A DNA stretch of 64,000 bases, from the NCBI GenBank assembly GCA_035048815.1, contig JAUCBN010000017.1, positions 14,008,936 through 14,072,935 on the forward strand, written 5' to 3'. Made by a program: the position numbers and the translations under genes. The first letter of the stretch is position 1. Each line of letters begins with the position of its first letter. This DNA comes from Abelmoschus esculentus. Its lineage: Eukaryota > Streptophyta > Magnoliopsida > Malvales > Malvaceae. The notes below the pieces were generated by a model. That model searched no databases. It was not told where the DNA came from and was given only the letters and a program-made list of their open reading frames with translations. This document shows positions 45,593 to 57,563 of the stretch, in pieces.

Positions 45593-47119
45593 TTATAATG
45601 ATTCTGAGAAGCTGCTTGTACGGAGCATTCTCTTAGGCCTTTCTGATGGTGCTTTTCTCCTTGATCCTTTTCCTGGTGATTGTTGTTGTTTGGCCTGCCG
45701 GTGCGACTGCACTCTGCTGGGCGGTGTGCGATGTATCGGTATTGTAACCTCATCCCCTTCTTCGTTCATATTGTCTATGTCCATGATTTTCGTTCCTCCT
45801 TCTGCTGAGGTAGTGGGTATTGTTGATTCATGGGATGAAATATGGTATTCATCAATTTCGCGAGACAGCGTATCTCTATTGAGACTGAGCATAGAAATCG
45901 GTTCTCTTTGGGGAGAGTTAAAGACAGCTTGCCTCTAGGATGGCCTTTAGCTAGTAGATGATACCCCAGCAGACCTTGCTGGCCTGGAAGGTCCGGTAGC
46001 ATAAAATTGTTGATGCGGCCGTGGCTGGAAAGATGGTTGCGGCCCTGGGGCAGGTGTTGTATCAGTATAAGGAGCGACAGTGACGAACATATTGGTTGGG
46101 AATTCAGGAAATTGTGCCCCTTGATGTGGGAAACTCTGCATCATCATATTGGCTAAAGACGTGTTGAAGTCGCGCTGATATTCCATGTAACGCTGTTGGT
46201 GAAGATCCATGGCTGCCATCCTTTGCAGAATTTCTTGGTATGGGTCCACTGCGGCAGTCGACTCGGCAGAGGCTGATGCTTCTATTGAATACCGCCCTCC
46301 GGCGGTGAAGTCGGTAGTGAACTGCTATGGAGTTGCATGAACAGGTTCTGCATGTGTTATCTGCATAACTCGGTGGCAGAAGTCTCTTGTCCATCCCTGC
46401 CTAGTTGGCGTGTATTTATTTGTATCTTCGACTGGAACTCCTGCATTAATGCACAAGACAGAGATTAAACAGGGGAAGTACAATGGTCCGCGTTCCTTCT
46501 TACCGTATTCATGGATTTCGTGAAGGATGATCTCTCCAACGTTGATGCTTCTCTTTTTGATTATGGACTGGATAAGTGTCAATCTTTTGCGATCCACTGT
46601 GTTGTTGTGAGAAGTTGGGATAAGTCGTCTTTTGAAAAACGTACACCACATCTTGGCCTCGGGTATTAGACTCTGCCATGTTACTGAATCCTTATGTGCA
46701 CCGGTTTCCCATGAAGTGTTGTTGTAACAAAGCCCATCCTTAATCTCCTCATAGTCTTGAGTGGTGATACTGTCTATGTAGTCTGCGTGATCATCCCGTG
46801 TGAGTGTGAGACCATAAAAGTCATTGATGACTTTGACATCAAGTTGTACAAGCTTGCCTCGGTAGTGGATAAAGAGAGTGTCCTTGCTCGGCCCATGTGC
46901 ATAGAATTCCCATACAATTGTAGCATTCGTCGATGGAGGTTGTAGGCAGAATGCCTCTCAATCCTGATGCTGAATCTTGTCGAATAAGTATGGTTCAATG
47001 CTAAAGTACATTTCATTATTCTGTTAAAATCCCTACTCTTCCCATAATTGCCAAACAACGAATGATCGGTTAAATCTTTCAGCAACAGTGGCTGGGGCGA
47101 ATCGTGTGTAAGAAGCCAT
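45593..47119 (-). pseudogene. Putative plant transposon protein (PTTP) ORF of the Athila-like element
   Basis: Starts MASYTRFAPATVAERFNRSF at 47119 on the minus strand. After stops at about 47035 and 46985 the PTTP-type domain reads IHYRGKLVQLDVKVINDFYG-like text and then KRRLIPTSHNNTVDRKRL, KKRSINVGEIILHEIHEY, and CLISVLCINAGVPVEDTNK (46680-46400). The remainder is a Q/P/M-rich low-complexity tail, also interrupted. PTTP-domain ORFs are found in many plant Gypsy-like and Athila-like non-autonomous elements. The function is unknown; a nucleic-acid or particle role is only a guess. Confidence 0.75.
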
Positions 47120-47603
47120 TGAATTGTTCGTGAAGGGTGGTTTGAGAATTTCTAGAGTAAATAGAGATTGTTCTGAAAATTGCAAGACGTAGTGAGAGCA
47201 AGATTGTGAAAGCAAGTAAAATAGCAAGAATGCAAAGTAAAAAAATGCACAGCAATGAGTCTGCTTATATAGTCTGTAAAAATATGACTGTTAAAAATAC
47301 TAGTCGTTAGGCATTTACTGCCTTGATGCACAGATACTGCCCCGGAGGATTTCTCGGTAGAGAGCCGTTATACTGTTTCTGCCTGTTAGGAATTCTGCGA
47401 TTCTGACACAGTGTTGCCGCGGCAGCAGACTTCCTGTTGTGGCAAATTTTTCCTGCATTCATAACTTTAATAAAAATTAAAAACACTGAATATAAAATAC
47501 TAAAAATAAAGAATGCTAAACATAAAGCAAAATAACAAAATACTGAAAATAATAATATAAAAAACTAATCCTAATATAATAATTATAATTTAAAGGGAAG
47601 AGA

Positions 47604-50125
47604 TTATGTTACTTGAGGAATGCATGTGAATGCATCTCCCACTTTCGTTATCTCTTTCTGGATCGTGTCTGTCTTCATGAGTTGACCAGTCCCTTCGGTG
47701 CATTCGGCTTCTCCTTTGGGTTTTATTCTTTTACCGAACAGTCTACCAAGCGTGCTGCCCAAGCAGGATGTTTTAGTACCCTTATTCGGTGTATGGAGAG
47801 CCTTACATTCTACTGGAGCATCTGAATTTGGAAGATTGTGGAAGACGTTCAACTTGATTTGTTGATCATTTATTTGCATTGTGAGCTCGTCATTTTCCAC
47901 ATCAATGATGGTGCGTCCAGTAGCAAGGAAAGGTTGACCCAATATGATCGGTGCATTGTCGTCGGCTTCACAGTCAAGGACAAGAAAGTCGACAGGAAAT
48001 ATGAACTTGTCAACCTTCACCAGAATGTCCTCGATTTTGCCTTCAGGATGCACATAAGACCGATCAGCAAGTTGGAGCAGTACTATTGTTGGTTTTGCCC
48101 GTCCTATTCCAAGCTTCTGAAAAACTGATTTAGGCATTAAGTTGATGTTTGCTCCTAAGTCGCAGAGGGTCTTTCCTTTATAACCATCTCCAATTGCACA
48201 AGGAATTTTGAAGCATCCATGATCTTTTAGCTTGGGTGGCATGCGATTATGCAGAATGGCCATGCAACCTTCAGTGGCTGCCACCATTTCAAATTCTCCT
48301 AGCCTTCGTCGTTTGGATACTATGTCCTTTAAAAACTTGACATAGTTGGGCATTTGTTCAATAGCCTCAACTAGTGGCAAGTTAATATGGACCTGTTTCA
48401 GGATGTCTAGGAACTTCTGAAATTGGTAGTCTTGTTTCTTCTTCTTCATCCTTTATGAAAAAGGAGGTGGTGGTCTAATATCCTCCAGGTTTCCTTGGAT
48501 GTTGAGTTTTATACCTATGGTGAATTTTTCTGCAGTTGCCTCGGTAGAAGGTTCTGATACTGCTGGTTCTGTTGTCGTGGCAGAGCTGTTGGCAGGGTGC
48601 TCAGCCTCTGAGTCCTCATGTGGTTTCTTTTCTGGTTGGACTTTTTCGATTGAGGTCCCTTCTTTATTTTTCAATTGAGGTCCCTTCTTTATTTTTTAAT
48701 TGTAGGCCACTTCTAGTTGTGATTACCTTGCATTGTTCGTGGCCTAACACCTTAGCAACTTCAGTATTGCTAGGTAAACCTCCTAGTGGTCGAGTATTTT
48801 GTCGTTGGGCGAATTGACCAACTTGGGTTTCTAGGGATTTTATTGCAGCCTCCTGGTTCTGCAGTCTCATATCCGTTCTGTTCATGAAGTCATCAGTTCG
48901 CTTCATGAAGCGGCTATTCTCCATCATGTAAGCATCAGTCTTTGACATAAAAGCTGTGAGAGAATCGACAAATGCATTTAGAGACTGTTGTTGTTGTACC
49001 TGCTGCTGTGGCATGGGCTGCTGAGTGTTCTGCTGCGGTAGGTTCTGGCTCTGTTGCTGAAATCCATGGGCTTGATTAATTGGATTCAAGGCATTATTAG
49101 GGTTACTCCATTAGAATTTCGGATCCCTTTTTCCAATAGGGGTTATAATCTGATGAGTTAACTGCCTTAACCTCATGTACACTTCTTTTGGTTTGCATAT
49201 TCTGAACCATCTTGGTCAGAGAAGCCAATTGTGCTGCCGCCGAACTTGATGTATCTAATTCATGAGCTGTGGCATGACATCTCATTCCTCCTCGCCTTGA
49301 TGTGGGAAATTGGAAATCGTTCCTTGCGAGTTTGTTCAGAATTTCAATGGCTTCCACGGGTGCTCTATCTAAAAGTGTCCCATTTGCGGAAGCATCTAGC
49401 ATCATCCTTGTGGAGACATTGGTAGCATTATAGAACATGGAGACTTGCGTCCACAAGGGAAAACCATGTAATGGGCATTTATTTAATAATTCTCTGTAGC
49501 GTTCTCATGCCTCATACATCGGTTCATCTTCATCTTGCCGGAATGATGTAATCTCATTACGAATGTGGTCATAGGCATTTGTCGGATTAAACCTCGTAAT
49601 GAATTCTCAGTAAAGTTCCTCCCAAGATCTGATCGATCCTGCTGGGATACCATTCAACCAAGTCTTCGCCCTATCCCTAAGTGAATAGGGGAACAATTTT
49701 AAGCGCAGAATATCTTCATGGACTCTTTGAATCTTAAAAGAGTTGCACACTTCCATGAAAGATTTAAGATGCTACCTTAAGTCTTCAGTAGCAGGCCCAG
49801 TAAACTGTCCAATTATGTTCAACATGTTGAACATCACTGGTTTAAGCTCAAAGTGAGTTGCTTCGATCTTTGGGGTAACTATGTCAGGGTTGAGTCCGTT
49901 TAGATCTTCCACCAGATAGTCTCTGACAGTGAGGTACCTCGGCAATGGTTACGATAGTGGCTGCGGCGGCATTCCTAGCGGTAGTACATTATGATCCATA
50001 GGTGGCATTTATCCTCTCGGTGGATTGTCCATAGCTTGGAACAGATTGCGTCTTAGATTATGTCTTGTACGTTCAATCTTAGAATCCAACTCGTACAATG
50101 GTCCACTCAGATTTGCCCTAGTCAT
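47604..50125 (-). pseudogene. gag-protease polyprotein of the Athila-like element
   Basis: Begins MTRANLSGPLYELDSKIERT at 50125 on the minus strand. The gag domain is readable through several stops: FKIQRVHEDILRLKLFPYSL, RDRAKTWLNGIPAGSIRSW, and EFITRFNPTNAYDHIRNEI. It is followed by an MQTKRSVHEVKAVNSS region where the usual CCHC knuckle is missing, then a Q-rich linker (49020-48960). The protease is intact to 47604: CAIGDGYKGKTLCDLGANIN (catalytic D-L-G-A, usual for Athila), and NAPIILGQPFLATGRTIIDV. A stop at about 48450 separates linker and protease. Athila Gag packages the RNA; the protease would mature it. Confidence 0.85.
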
Positions 50126-50243
50126 AAACCAAATAAACAAAAATTAATAAAAACAAAAATAAAATAGATAAAGTTAAAGTTAAAGTTAGATAACTAATAA
50201 TTAAAGAGCAAGAAAATTAAAGAAAACAAAATTCAGTTGTCAA

Positions 50244-50261
50244 TCCCCGGCAACGGCGCCA
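50244..50261 (-). other. Primer-binding site of the Athila-like element, tRNA-Asp type
   Basis: On the minus strand TGGCGCCGTTGCCGGGGA, complementary to the 3' end of tRNA-Asp, six bases after the 5' LTR. This PBS is the Athila standard. Confidence 0.85.
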
Positions 50262-50267
50262 AAAACT

Positions 50268-51636
50268 TGATGGGCATGGTATAAGCGCTTTTTGAGTGCA
50301 AGTGTACACGTCGTTAAGTAATAAAATGATAAGTATATCGTGTATCGTCTCCACAGGGATTGGTATACTTAATATGTCTTCCTTCGTTCGCTTGCTCCTG
50401 AAAATAAAATAAAGACACAAATAAGATGATTTGTTTTATCTAACTAAATAATTAAATAACAAAACATAAAATAAAGAGTTGAGAACGATTATAGAGAAAG
50501 TGGGTAGAATCTAGTTGCGTCAATTAGTGGATTCAATTGATCTTCTTCTTGTCCAATGTAATCGCACAATACTGCTTCGATAGTACTGCAGATACTGCCT
50601 CGTCAACGCTGGTGCTCTTCTGCCGCGACAATCTTTTGCTCGTGGGCAAAAGTATCAAAGTTCAACAAAGTGTCCGTAAGTGACTCCGCTCATCTCTAAG
50701 TCAAAGTACTGTTGATGCTCGGTCCTTAACGATACCTCTCGGCATAAACCAAAGATAACCATCAACCAATCCAACACTTCTTTTAGCTATTGAAACTCTT
50801 AACCTACCCCTTAGTGCCTCCACAAGGGTATAGGCCGAGTTAGTGTCTACAACACCGTACTTATCCCTTTCATGAATCTACACCTCTCGATGCTAGATAA
50901 ATAGATTACTTGCAAACTTCCCTCTCGGGCTTGGATACAAGAACAAAGAATGGCAATAGGATAAGTAAACTTTGATTTTATTGTATAAGAACAAAGATAC
51001 AAGAATCAATCTCCTCTCACTAATATCGATAACCTTCACCTATCCCTGAGAAGTTTAGAACATGTTATCGTGTAAGTACAATTCTTTAGGAGGAAGGGTT
51101 TTCTCTACAAATCGGCTCTCTAGACAATGTGGCCGGCTAGTGTATTTATAGTCTTAACCTAGGGCAAACCTTTCCTAAATAGACTTCAACTTGGAGTAGG
51201 GAACAAGTCTTCTTCAAGGAATCTAATATTTCCAAGTTTGTCACCTTCTAGAAGGGTTTTCCCGCTTGGTCTTTGAATTGGACTTTTAGCATGCTAGCCT
51301 GGTCCAATTGATGCGCTATATCTTCCAGAATATTCTTTATATTTTTATCTTTCTTTGTACCTCCATTGTTGGTGCTGCCACACTGAATTCCTTCGCGGCC
51401 TTGTTTCTGCCTCGGCCGCTACACTGTTTTACTACCTCTTCAGCTCTGGATATTCCTGCATGTACAGAAATTGTAATAATATCTGCATTCTCTATAAATA
51501 TTAACTTTGTTAGTGATGATAACAGAATATCCAATATTTGAGCAAAGATTCTATATTTCGATTCAAGTTGGTGTAGAATGGATGCTTAAAGTACCATAAA
51601 AAGGGTAGTAAATAACTGCCTTTTAGGCACTCATCA
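50268..51636 (-). repeat. 5' LTR of the Athila-like element
   Basis: 1369 bp, plus-strand ends TGATGGGCAT and GGCACTCATCA. It holds the 525 bp absent from the partner LTR (between GTGTATCGT near 50345 and GAATCTACACC near 50874). Confidence 0.87.
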
Positions 51637-52537
51637 GTATCGATACATGGGCCACCAGTATCGATACCCCTACACGATAAGTGTAGTTTTGCATTTTTAA
51701 ACACTTAGAACCTCACCCAAAATCGATCCATTCAATACTAAATTAATCCTAAACTGTAATGGGACTTTCCTAAGCATGTTTACATTGTTTTTATGGAGGT
51801 TCATCAACCATGATCAATTTCACCATTAGATACCATTTAAGTTACCATACACACAACAAGCAATCAACCATGGAACAAGCTTACAACATGATATGCATGA
51901 TGTTTTAGAGTTGGAAAAGAACCAACTTTAGCAACAAAAATAGCAAACCCGAGCTCCAAGCTCCACCTTAGGATTTCTCATTCCTCAAGTTTGATGATGG
52001 CTCTTCCACTTGTTTCTCTACAAAAGGGAAGACAAGAAGTGAATTAGACACCTTCTCAAAGTCTAAAACACTAGAAAAACCAAGATTAACTCCCTCAAAA
52101 ACCCACTCTTGGACTCAAGCTTAAACCCCCAATTAAACGCCTCTCTCCACCAAAATAGCTCTTCCTTAGCTTGTTTTATAGATCCATGAAAGCCCCACAA
52201 TTTTCCTTTCAAGCCAAAAACGAGATTACCACATAAAACTCTAAAGATCTTACCTTTTAACTATCTTTTCTTGCTTCCAAAAGATGAAGAGTTGTAGAGA
52301 AAAAGAGAAAGGATGAGCTCATTCTGCAAGGAGATTAAAACCCTAAACCCCTCTCACCATCCTCTTTGTCATTTACCAAAATACCCTTATGATCCAAACC
52401 TAACTTAAAACCCAAATCAAGCCCAACAACTTAAGGCCCAACAAGGCCCAACTACTCAAACTCGAGGTCCAAAATTGAAGCCCAACTCCTCGGGTTAATC
52501 CGACTCTCGGATCCAAATCCAGGTCATGATATTCCCA

Positions 52538-53364
52538 TCGGTACGGAGTTTGATACCAGTACTAGATCCACTTGGGGTCGTTTGATGAACCTCAAGAACC
52601 AGTCGGTAATGATGGGAGGAATTTGGAACCAGCGTGCCACGGATCATTGATGGTAGGGGTGTAAATGAGTCGAGTTCGAGTACTGCTAATCTCAGTTTAA
52701 TTCGTTAAGATTTCGAGTAGAGTTTAATTCGAGCATAATCAAGTGTTAACTAATCTTTAAATGTATTAGATTTGAGTAACTCTTATCTGTCAGGTCTTAT
52801 TTAAAGTCTTAATAAAAAAAAACTTTGATATACAAATTGCTTAAACTTGTTAATGTAGGGTCTAGTGTGTAAATTTAGGTTTAAGACTTATGTTTAGGAT
52901 TTTAAGTTTAGAAATTTAGATTTTAAATTATAAAAAATAAAAAATAATATATATTTATATTTTCGAGTAGTGCATGAGCTTTTCGAGTCAGATATCATGT
53001 AGTTCGACATGAACTCGAACCAAATTTGAACTTGAGTGGAGTGTAATCAAATTAAATTTAACTAAGATTTAACCGAATAAAACTCGATTAGCTCATAATA
53101 TGTTTCGTCTCGTATTCTTAGAAAAAAAATGGAAAAGTTGGAAGTTTTATTCAACTTTGCTTCATTGATTCTCCTCTACACTGGCTTTAAACTTAGGGAT
53201 CATTTTAGTTGATTTTACCCTATACTGTTATTAACAGGTGTATAAGACTCGATGCGAAAATTATATCAATTAATTCGTGATTTTATAAATTTGAGTAAAA
53301 AAAATTAAATAAAATTTAAATTATAAAATAAAAATTTAAATAACTTTAATTTTTTTATAATCAT
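52538..53364. other. Intergenic DNA with a CTCGA-rich hAT-like end
   Basis: No gene. TAGGGGTGTAAATGAGTCGA at 52654 looks like one end of an hAT-type MITE of the kind seen whole at 55012, and CGAGTT/CTCGA text continues to about 53110, but no opposite end was found. The rest is AT-rich. Confidence 0.4.
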
Positions 53365-54605
53365 TGATTATTTTGTTGAGTTGATCGATCTTTGAAAGAT
53401 GGCCAAGAGAGGGTGAATTGGCAATTTAAAAATTGGCGGAGGACACGTGATAGAGCGACCTTCTTCAAAGCAAGCCATTTTCTTGAACGGTAGACTTCGA
53501 GCGATGGATCTTTACTCCCGGATGTTAGTCCGAATCGATGGAGACGAGGCTCTGATACTAATTGAAAGGCTTGATGCGCAAGCTCGAATCGATCACCGAT
53601 TATCGTCAAGAGGGTTGTTTATGGTTCTTGGTTGAATTTACTAAAATCGAAAGAATGAGGCAAAAGACACAAGGATTTTAGAGTGGTTCACCCACGCCTA
53701 CATCCACTACCTTAGCACACCACTAAGGATTTCAACCAATTCACTAATGAACTCAACCTTTTTATCGGTTAAAGGGATAACCGTTACAACCCTATCTTTT
53801 GGACTTGGCTAAGATAGAACCAACTCTAGTTTTTGTCTAAGGCTAAACTAGAACCTCTCCTTTTACAAAGGAATTTGTTTGGTAAACTAAGTACCTCACA
53901 AAGGTGGGTGTTTACACAATTAAACTCACAAGAGTGTAAAGAATAAAATAATTAAAACACTCTTTATAAACTATATACAAGAGAAATGAAGAAATAAGAC
54001 TTGAAATCTAATTTCTCTTGATCATGAAGCTTGAATATGTTCTCTTACAATCTTCAAGTGTCTCAAGCTTGCTTTTATAGTGTGAACATTAAATTGAACA
54101 TTAAATTTTCGAAAGTCAAAAAGTTGAACATTAAATTTTCACCTGCACAGAGGTTTGGAAACCTTTAAGCAACTCAAAAATTATAGTCGTTAAAGGTCTA
54201 AGGTTTCGAAACCTTTATCAAGGTTTCGAAACTTTTCTAGTAAAGTTTCTAAACTTTTTGGAAAAAATTCCAAGACTTTCATTCCAGTAACGAAATGTTT
54301 GAGACTGCCCTAAGAGGTTTCAAAACCTTTAAGGGAGGTTTCGAAACTTTCATTTAAAACACAATTTTGACTATTTCAAAAACTTTTCAAACACTTCTAA
54401 AAACTCTCAAAAACTTTTCAAACTTATTTTCAAGTTGTTTGAATATAAGAATCATTTTTTAATTCTTTTCAAATTGGTCCAAAATAATTTTTAATTATTA
54501 TATCAAAATCAATATCTCAGTATATTTTTAAGATTAAGTTGAGCCACTCAATTATACCTTATAATTATTTCATGTACAAACATCTGTGAAAACAAAGTTT
54601 CTACA
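53365..54605 (-). mobile_element. Truncated Copia element: LTR, PBS and start of gag
   Basis: On the minus strand a complete LTR runs 54605-53563 (TGTAGAAACT to AGCCTTTCA). It is followed by ATTAGTATCAGAGCC, a one-base variant of the tRNA-Met PBS, and a gag start MACFEEGRSITCPPPIFKLP before the sequence stops matching at about 53365. The LTR is clearly related to the one at 4944 (shared GGACCAATTTGAAAAGA-type text and the TAAGGTAGTGGATGTAGG block), but its palindromes are AAGGTTTCGAAACCTT (54200-54215) rather than GGTATCGATACC. Either an old truncated copy or a one-LTR fragment. Confidence 0.8.
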
Positions 54606-54614
54606 AGCGCATTA

Positions 54615-54845
54615 GTTTTAGGGTTTATGAATTTTGTTTAGGTCTAGTGTTTAGAGGTGGTTTAAGTATATGAGTTTTGAATTTAGGTTTTAGGGTTAAA
54701 ATTTAAGGTTTATAGATTAAAATATAAATCATTAACCGTATTACTAACCTAAATTTTAACCCTAAATCTTTAATTCTAACTAAACCTTAATTTTTAAACC
54801 CATACACTTAATTCACTATATCCTAAACTGGATTCCTAACCATTA
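54615..54845. repeat. Imperfect foldback repeat
   Basis: TTTAGGGTTAAAATTTA (about 54690) faces its reverse complement TAAATTTTAACCCTAAA (about 54748). The similarity extends loosely outward with GTTTAAGTATATGAG versus GAATTAAGTGTATGGG on the other strand. Non-coding and no duplication was seen, so a decayed MITE is likely. Confidence 0.45.
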
Positions 54846-55011
54846 AAATTAAGATTACAAAATCTTTTCGTTTTCACCTTCGGTGCATCACATATATATA
54901 TATATATTATATTATATTATATGATTATAAACCATTTATATTGAAACTAATTCTCATTTTCATCGCAAAAAGATATAAAATTAATTAGTCTCGATTATAA
55001 ATAAATTTAAA

Positions 55012-55542
55012 TAGAAGTGAGCAAAACTCGACTCGATTCGAAAAAAATTAAATAACTCGACTCGAGATGAAAATACTCGACTCGTTTTGACTCGACTCGA
55101 AATTTTATAGACTCGATTCAACTCAAAAAAATTCAAATAAAGTTCGAATTGTAAAATAAAAATTCGAATAACTAGAATAACTCAAAATTTTAGTAATTAA
55201 AGGATTAATTTTTAAGTTTTAGACGAATTTCTCAATTTTTTATGATATATATACATTGGTATATAAAAATATAAAGAAATATTACTACATATAATATATA
55301 TATATGTATATCTTATATGATTAGAGAAAGTTATTTAAATTAGAATCAAATCATGCTATAACATGATAAATAATTACAATTAAATATTTATAAGAACTCG
55401 AAAACTCAACTTAATTCAAATTTCATAAACTCGACTCGAACAAAAAAAATTAAATAAATTTTGAGTTATAAAATATGACTTGTCAACTCGAATAACTCAA
55501 AATTTTTTGACTCAACTCGATTCGATCGAATACTCACCCCTA
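55012..55542. mobile_element. hAT-like MITE, CTCGA-rich
   Basis: 531 bp, with ends TAGAAGTGAG and CTCACCCCTA (an inverted repeat with two mismatches). The perfect 8-bp duplication AATTTAAA lies at 55004-55011 and 55543-55550. The interior is full of ACTCGACTCG and TTCGAGT motifs and has no ORF. An 8-bp duplication with TAGGGGTG-type ends is characteristic of hAT elements. Confidence 0.75.
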
Positions 55543-55550
55543 AATTTAAA

Positions 55551-56734
55551 AAAAAATAAAAGAAAAATAAATTAATTTAAAATTTTAAATAAAATTTGAA
55601 TTATAAATTATAACTCAATAACTTAATTAATTCGATTTTTCATTTGATAAATCCACTAATATTTGAATTATCAAATTAATTAAAAACAAAACAATTGATG
55701 AAAGAAGTAAGAACGACGAGAAACTTTGATTAGTGAGTAATTTAGAGAGTAATTTTGTTGTTATCTTCTTGTTCACCTTTTATTTTGTAATTTATTTGAC
55801 ATAATTAAATTAATAAAATAAGCAAACTTTGAGAGTAGAATTGTCAAAAAAAATAATATTTATTATTGAAAATACTACATCACATAAGAAATATGTGGTA
55901 ATAATATTCCTACTAATATACAACACAAACTTCAACTATTAAAAAGAAGAAAAGTTTAAAAGTTTAAATAAATAATATAAATTTATCTTTATTTATTGTA
56001 GAAAAGAACTTAAAATTATCTAAATATTAGGTGAGATTTTTGGGGAAAAATCAATTTCCACTAATTAAATAGTTATATAAAATATGAAAATTTTGACTTT
56101 CCTCCAAATGATTTTTTATTTAAAAATGCTATAAAAATAAGAAGGGGAAAATACCATAATAATAAACTACTTATTTTTATATTTTTAGGTCAAATATATT
56201 ACATTTATATTTTTAGGGGTATCAATTTAATCTAATATAAATATATTTTAATTATTTTTAATAAAATAAGGGGAATAAAAAATCAAACATTTTAAGGGGT
56301 AAGTAAAATATATAAAAAATTTATGGGGTTTTAAATAATTTTATCTTTTGTGTGGACAAAATTGGTTAGGATTAAAAAAATGTTTGACAACTGTTATAAA
56401 CGTTGTTATTTAACGTTAATATTATCGGTCATCGTTAATAATATATATAACAATAAGATTTAAAATTATATTAATACCAATTGATAATAGTTGTAACTTA
56501 ACAGTTAACGATTAATAATAACAATAACGATATATTATTCTTGTTATTATCTCGTTATTTCATAAACTTTAACAAAAATAAAATTATTTGTTAAATTTCA
56601 TCTCTAAAAGTTTAAAAAATTAAAAGAAAATCATAAATAAATTTATTATATTTATATTTATATATATTATCATTTATAATACATTGTGCAAGTTTTAAAA
56701 AGTCACGACTATGATACCAACAGTAACTATAATA
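55551..56734. other. AT-rich intergenic DNA
   Basis: No gene or well-bounded repeat was recognised in this stretch. It has a very high A/T content and scattered TAACGTTA-like inverted words near 56395-56540. Confidence 0.5.
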
Positions 56735-56742
56735 GCAATTAT

Positions 56743-57419
56743 TAGGGATGTTAATGTCCGGGTATCCGAAATTTTTGGGTACCAAAATGTTGGCCCATGA
56801 CTTGGCCTATAAGAATCAGGTACCCGCAAAATTCGGGTACATGCAAAATCGGGTATCGAGTACTCGATTTATTTTTATATATTTTAAGATTTATTTTTTA
56901 AAAAAATTATAGAAAACACATAAAATTTCATGGTATATATTTCAAACACAAAAATATTGATTTGAAATTGGTTTTAAAGATAAATATTTGGATATATATA
57001 TTTATTAAAATTTATTGATAAAAGAATATATTATTCTCGATTATGATTTTTCTTTCAAATCTCATATCGACAAATTAATATAAATATTTATGAAAAAAAA
57101 CAAAAATTAAAAGTATATAATACAAGTATAAAAAGAAGTTAAGTATTTAAAATTAATTTTAGAAAAAATAATCAAAAAATATAAAATAAAAATATAATTT
57201 AAAATTTAAAATATATAATTATTAAAATTACTGAGTCGGGTCAAGTATCCGGTTCTTAAAAAATTTGGCCCTGACCCGACTTGACTACCCATAAAAAATA
57301 CGGGTTGGGTACCCGGCCCGAAAAATTCGGTATTTCATTATAAATACTCAATAATTTTTAATTAGGTAGGCGGATCAACGAATCGAGTAGTTCGAATTAG
57401 GCATTTTTTAACACTCCTG
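56743..57419. mobile_element. hAT-like MITE, GGGTACC-rich
   Basis: 677 bp starting TAGGGATGTTAATG and ending TTAACACTCCTG. The flanking 8-mers GCAATTAT (56735-56742) and TCAATTAT (57420-57427) agree at seven of eight. Near both ends are CGGGTA, GGGTACC and CCCGA words arranged in opposite orientations. No ORF. It ends about 140 bp before the PIP5K TATA box. Confidence 0.7.
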
Positions 57420-57556
57420 TCAATTATTATGTCCAAAAGTGTGATAAACGCGACGCGACCGAAAATGTCTTTTAAATCTCTAGTACTAACCAGTAAAGCT
57501 GGCCGAATTCAGGGACCAAAAGGTGAGTTATCCCTTTTGTAAAAAACCGAGATTAG

Positions 57557-57563
57557 TATATAA
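57557..57563 (+). promoter_or_regulatory. TATA box of the PIP5K gene
   Basis: TATATAA about 410 bp before the start codon. A TTTTTGCAG acceptor at 57950-57958 suggests an intron in the 5' leader, which would explain the distance. Confidence 0.55.

Larger units (their letters stand above)
43853..51636 (-). mobile_element. Athila-like non-autonomous Gypsy element
   Basis: 7.8 kb on the minus strand, inserted in the Gypsy LTR with GTATT (43848-43852) and GTATC (51637-51641) flanks, one mismatch apart. On the minus strand the order is 5' LTR, tRNA-Asp-type PBS, gag-protease (50125-47604), a PTTP-type ORF (47119-45593), polypurine tract and 3' LTR. No RT, RNase H or integrase was found between protease and the PTTP ORF, so mobilisation would need an autonomous Athila. 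All ORFs have stops. Confidence 0.85.
21385..52537 (-). repeat. Gypsy (chromovirus-type) LTR, minus strand, split by two insertions
   Basis: The LTR is made of three blocks: 52537-51642, 43852-42528 (with the shared duplication ACTTG at 42523-42527) and 21434-21385. Rejoining them across E2 and the Athila-like element gives one LTR of about 2.3 kb, starting TGGGAATATC and ending GAGGATGTTACA on the minus strand. Its first about 900 bp align by eye with the LTR starting at 63127 (shared GGATTAACCCGAGGAG-like text, repeated GGGCC phrases and AGCTCG text). Neither a PBS nor a polypurine tract borders it, so it is most likely a solo LTR. I could not find a matching target duplication (TTACC left, TCGGT right), so its outer limits are provisional. 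Confidence 0.65.

Noticed and set aside
52538..52660. Possible continuation of the minus-strand Gypsy as an internal region
   Set aside because: No polypurine tract or pol text; could not be matched to the chromovirus fragment at 61690.
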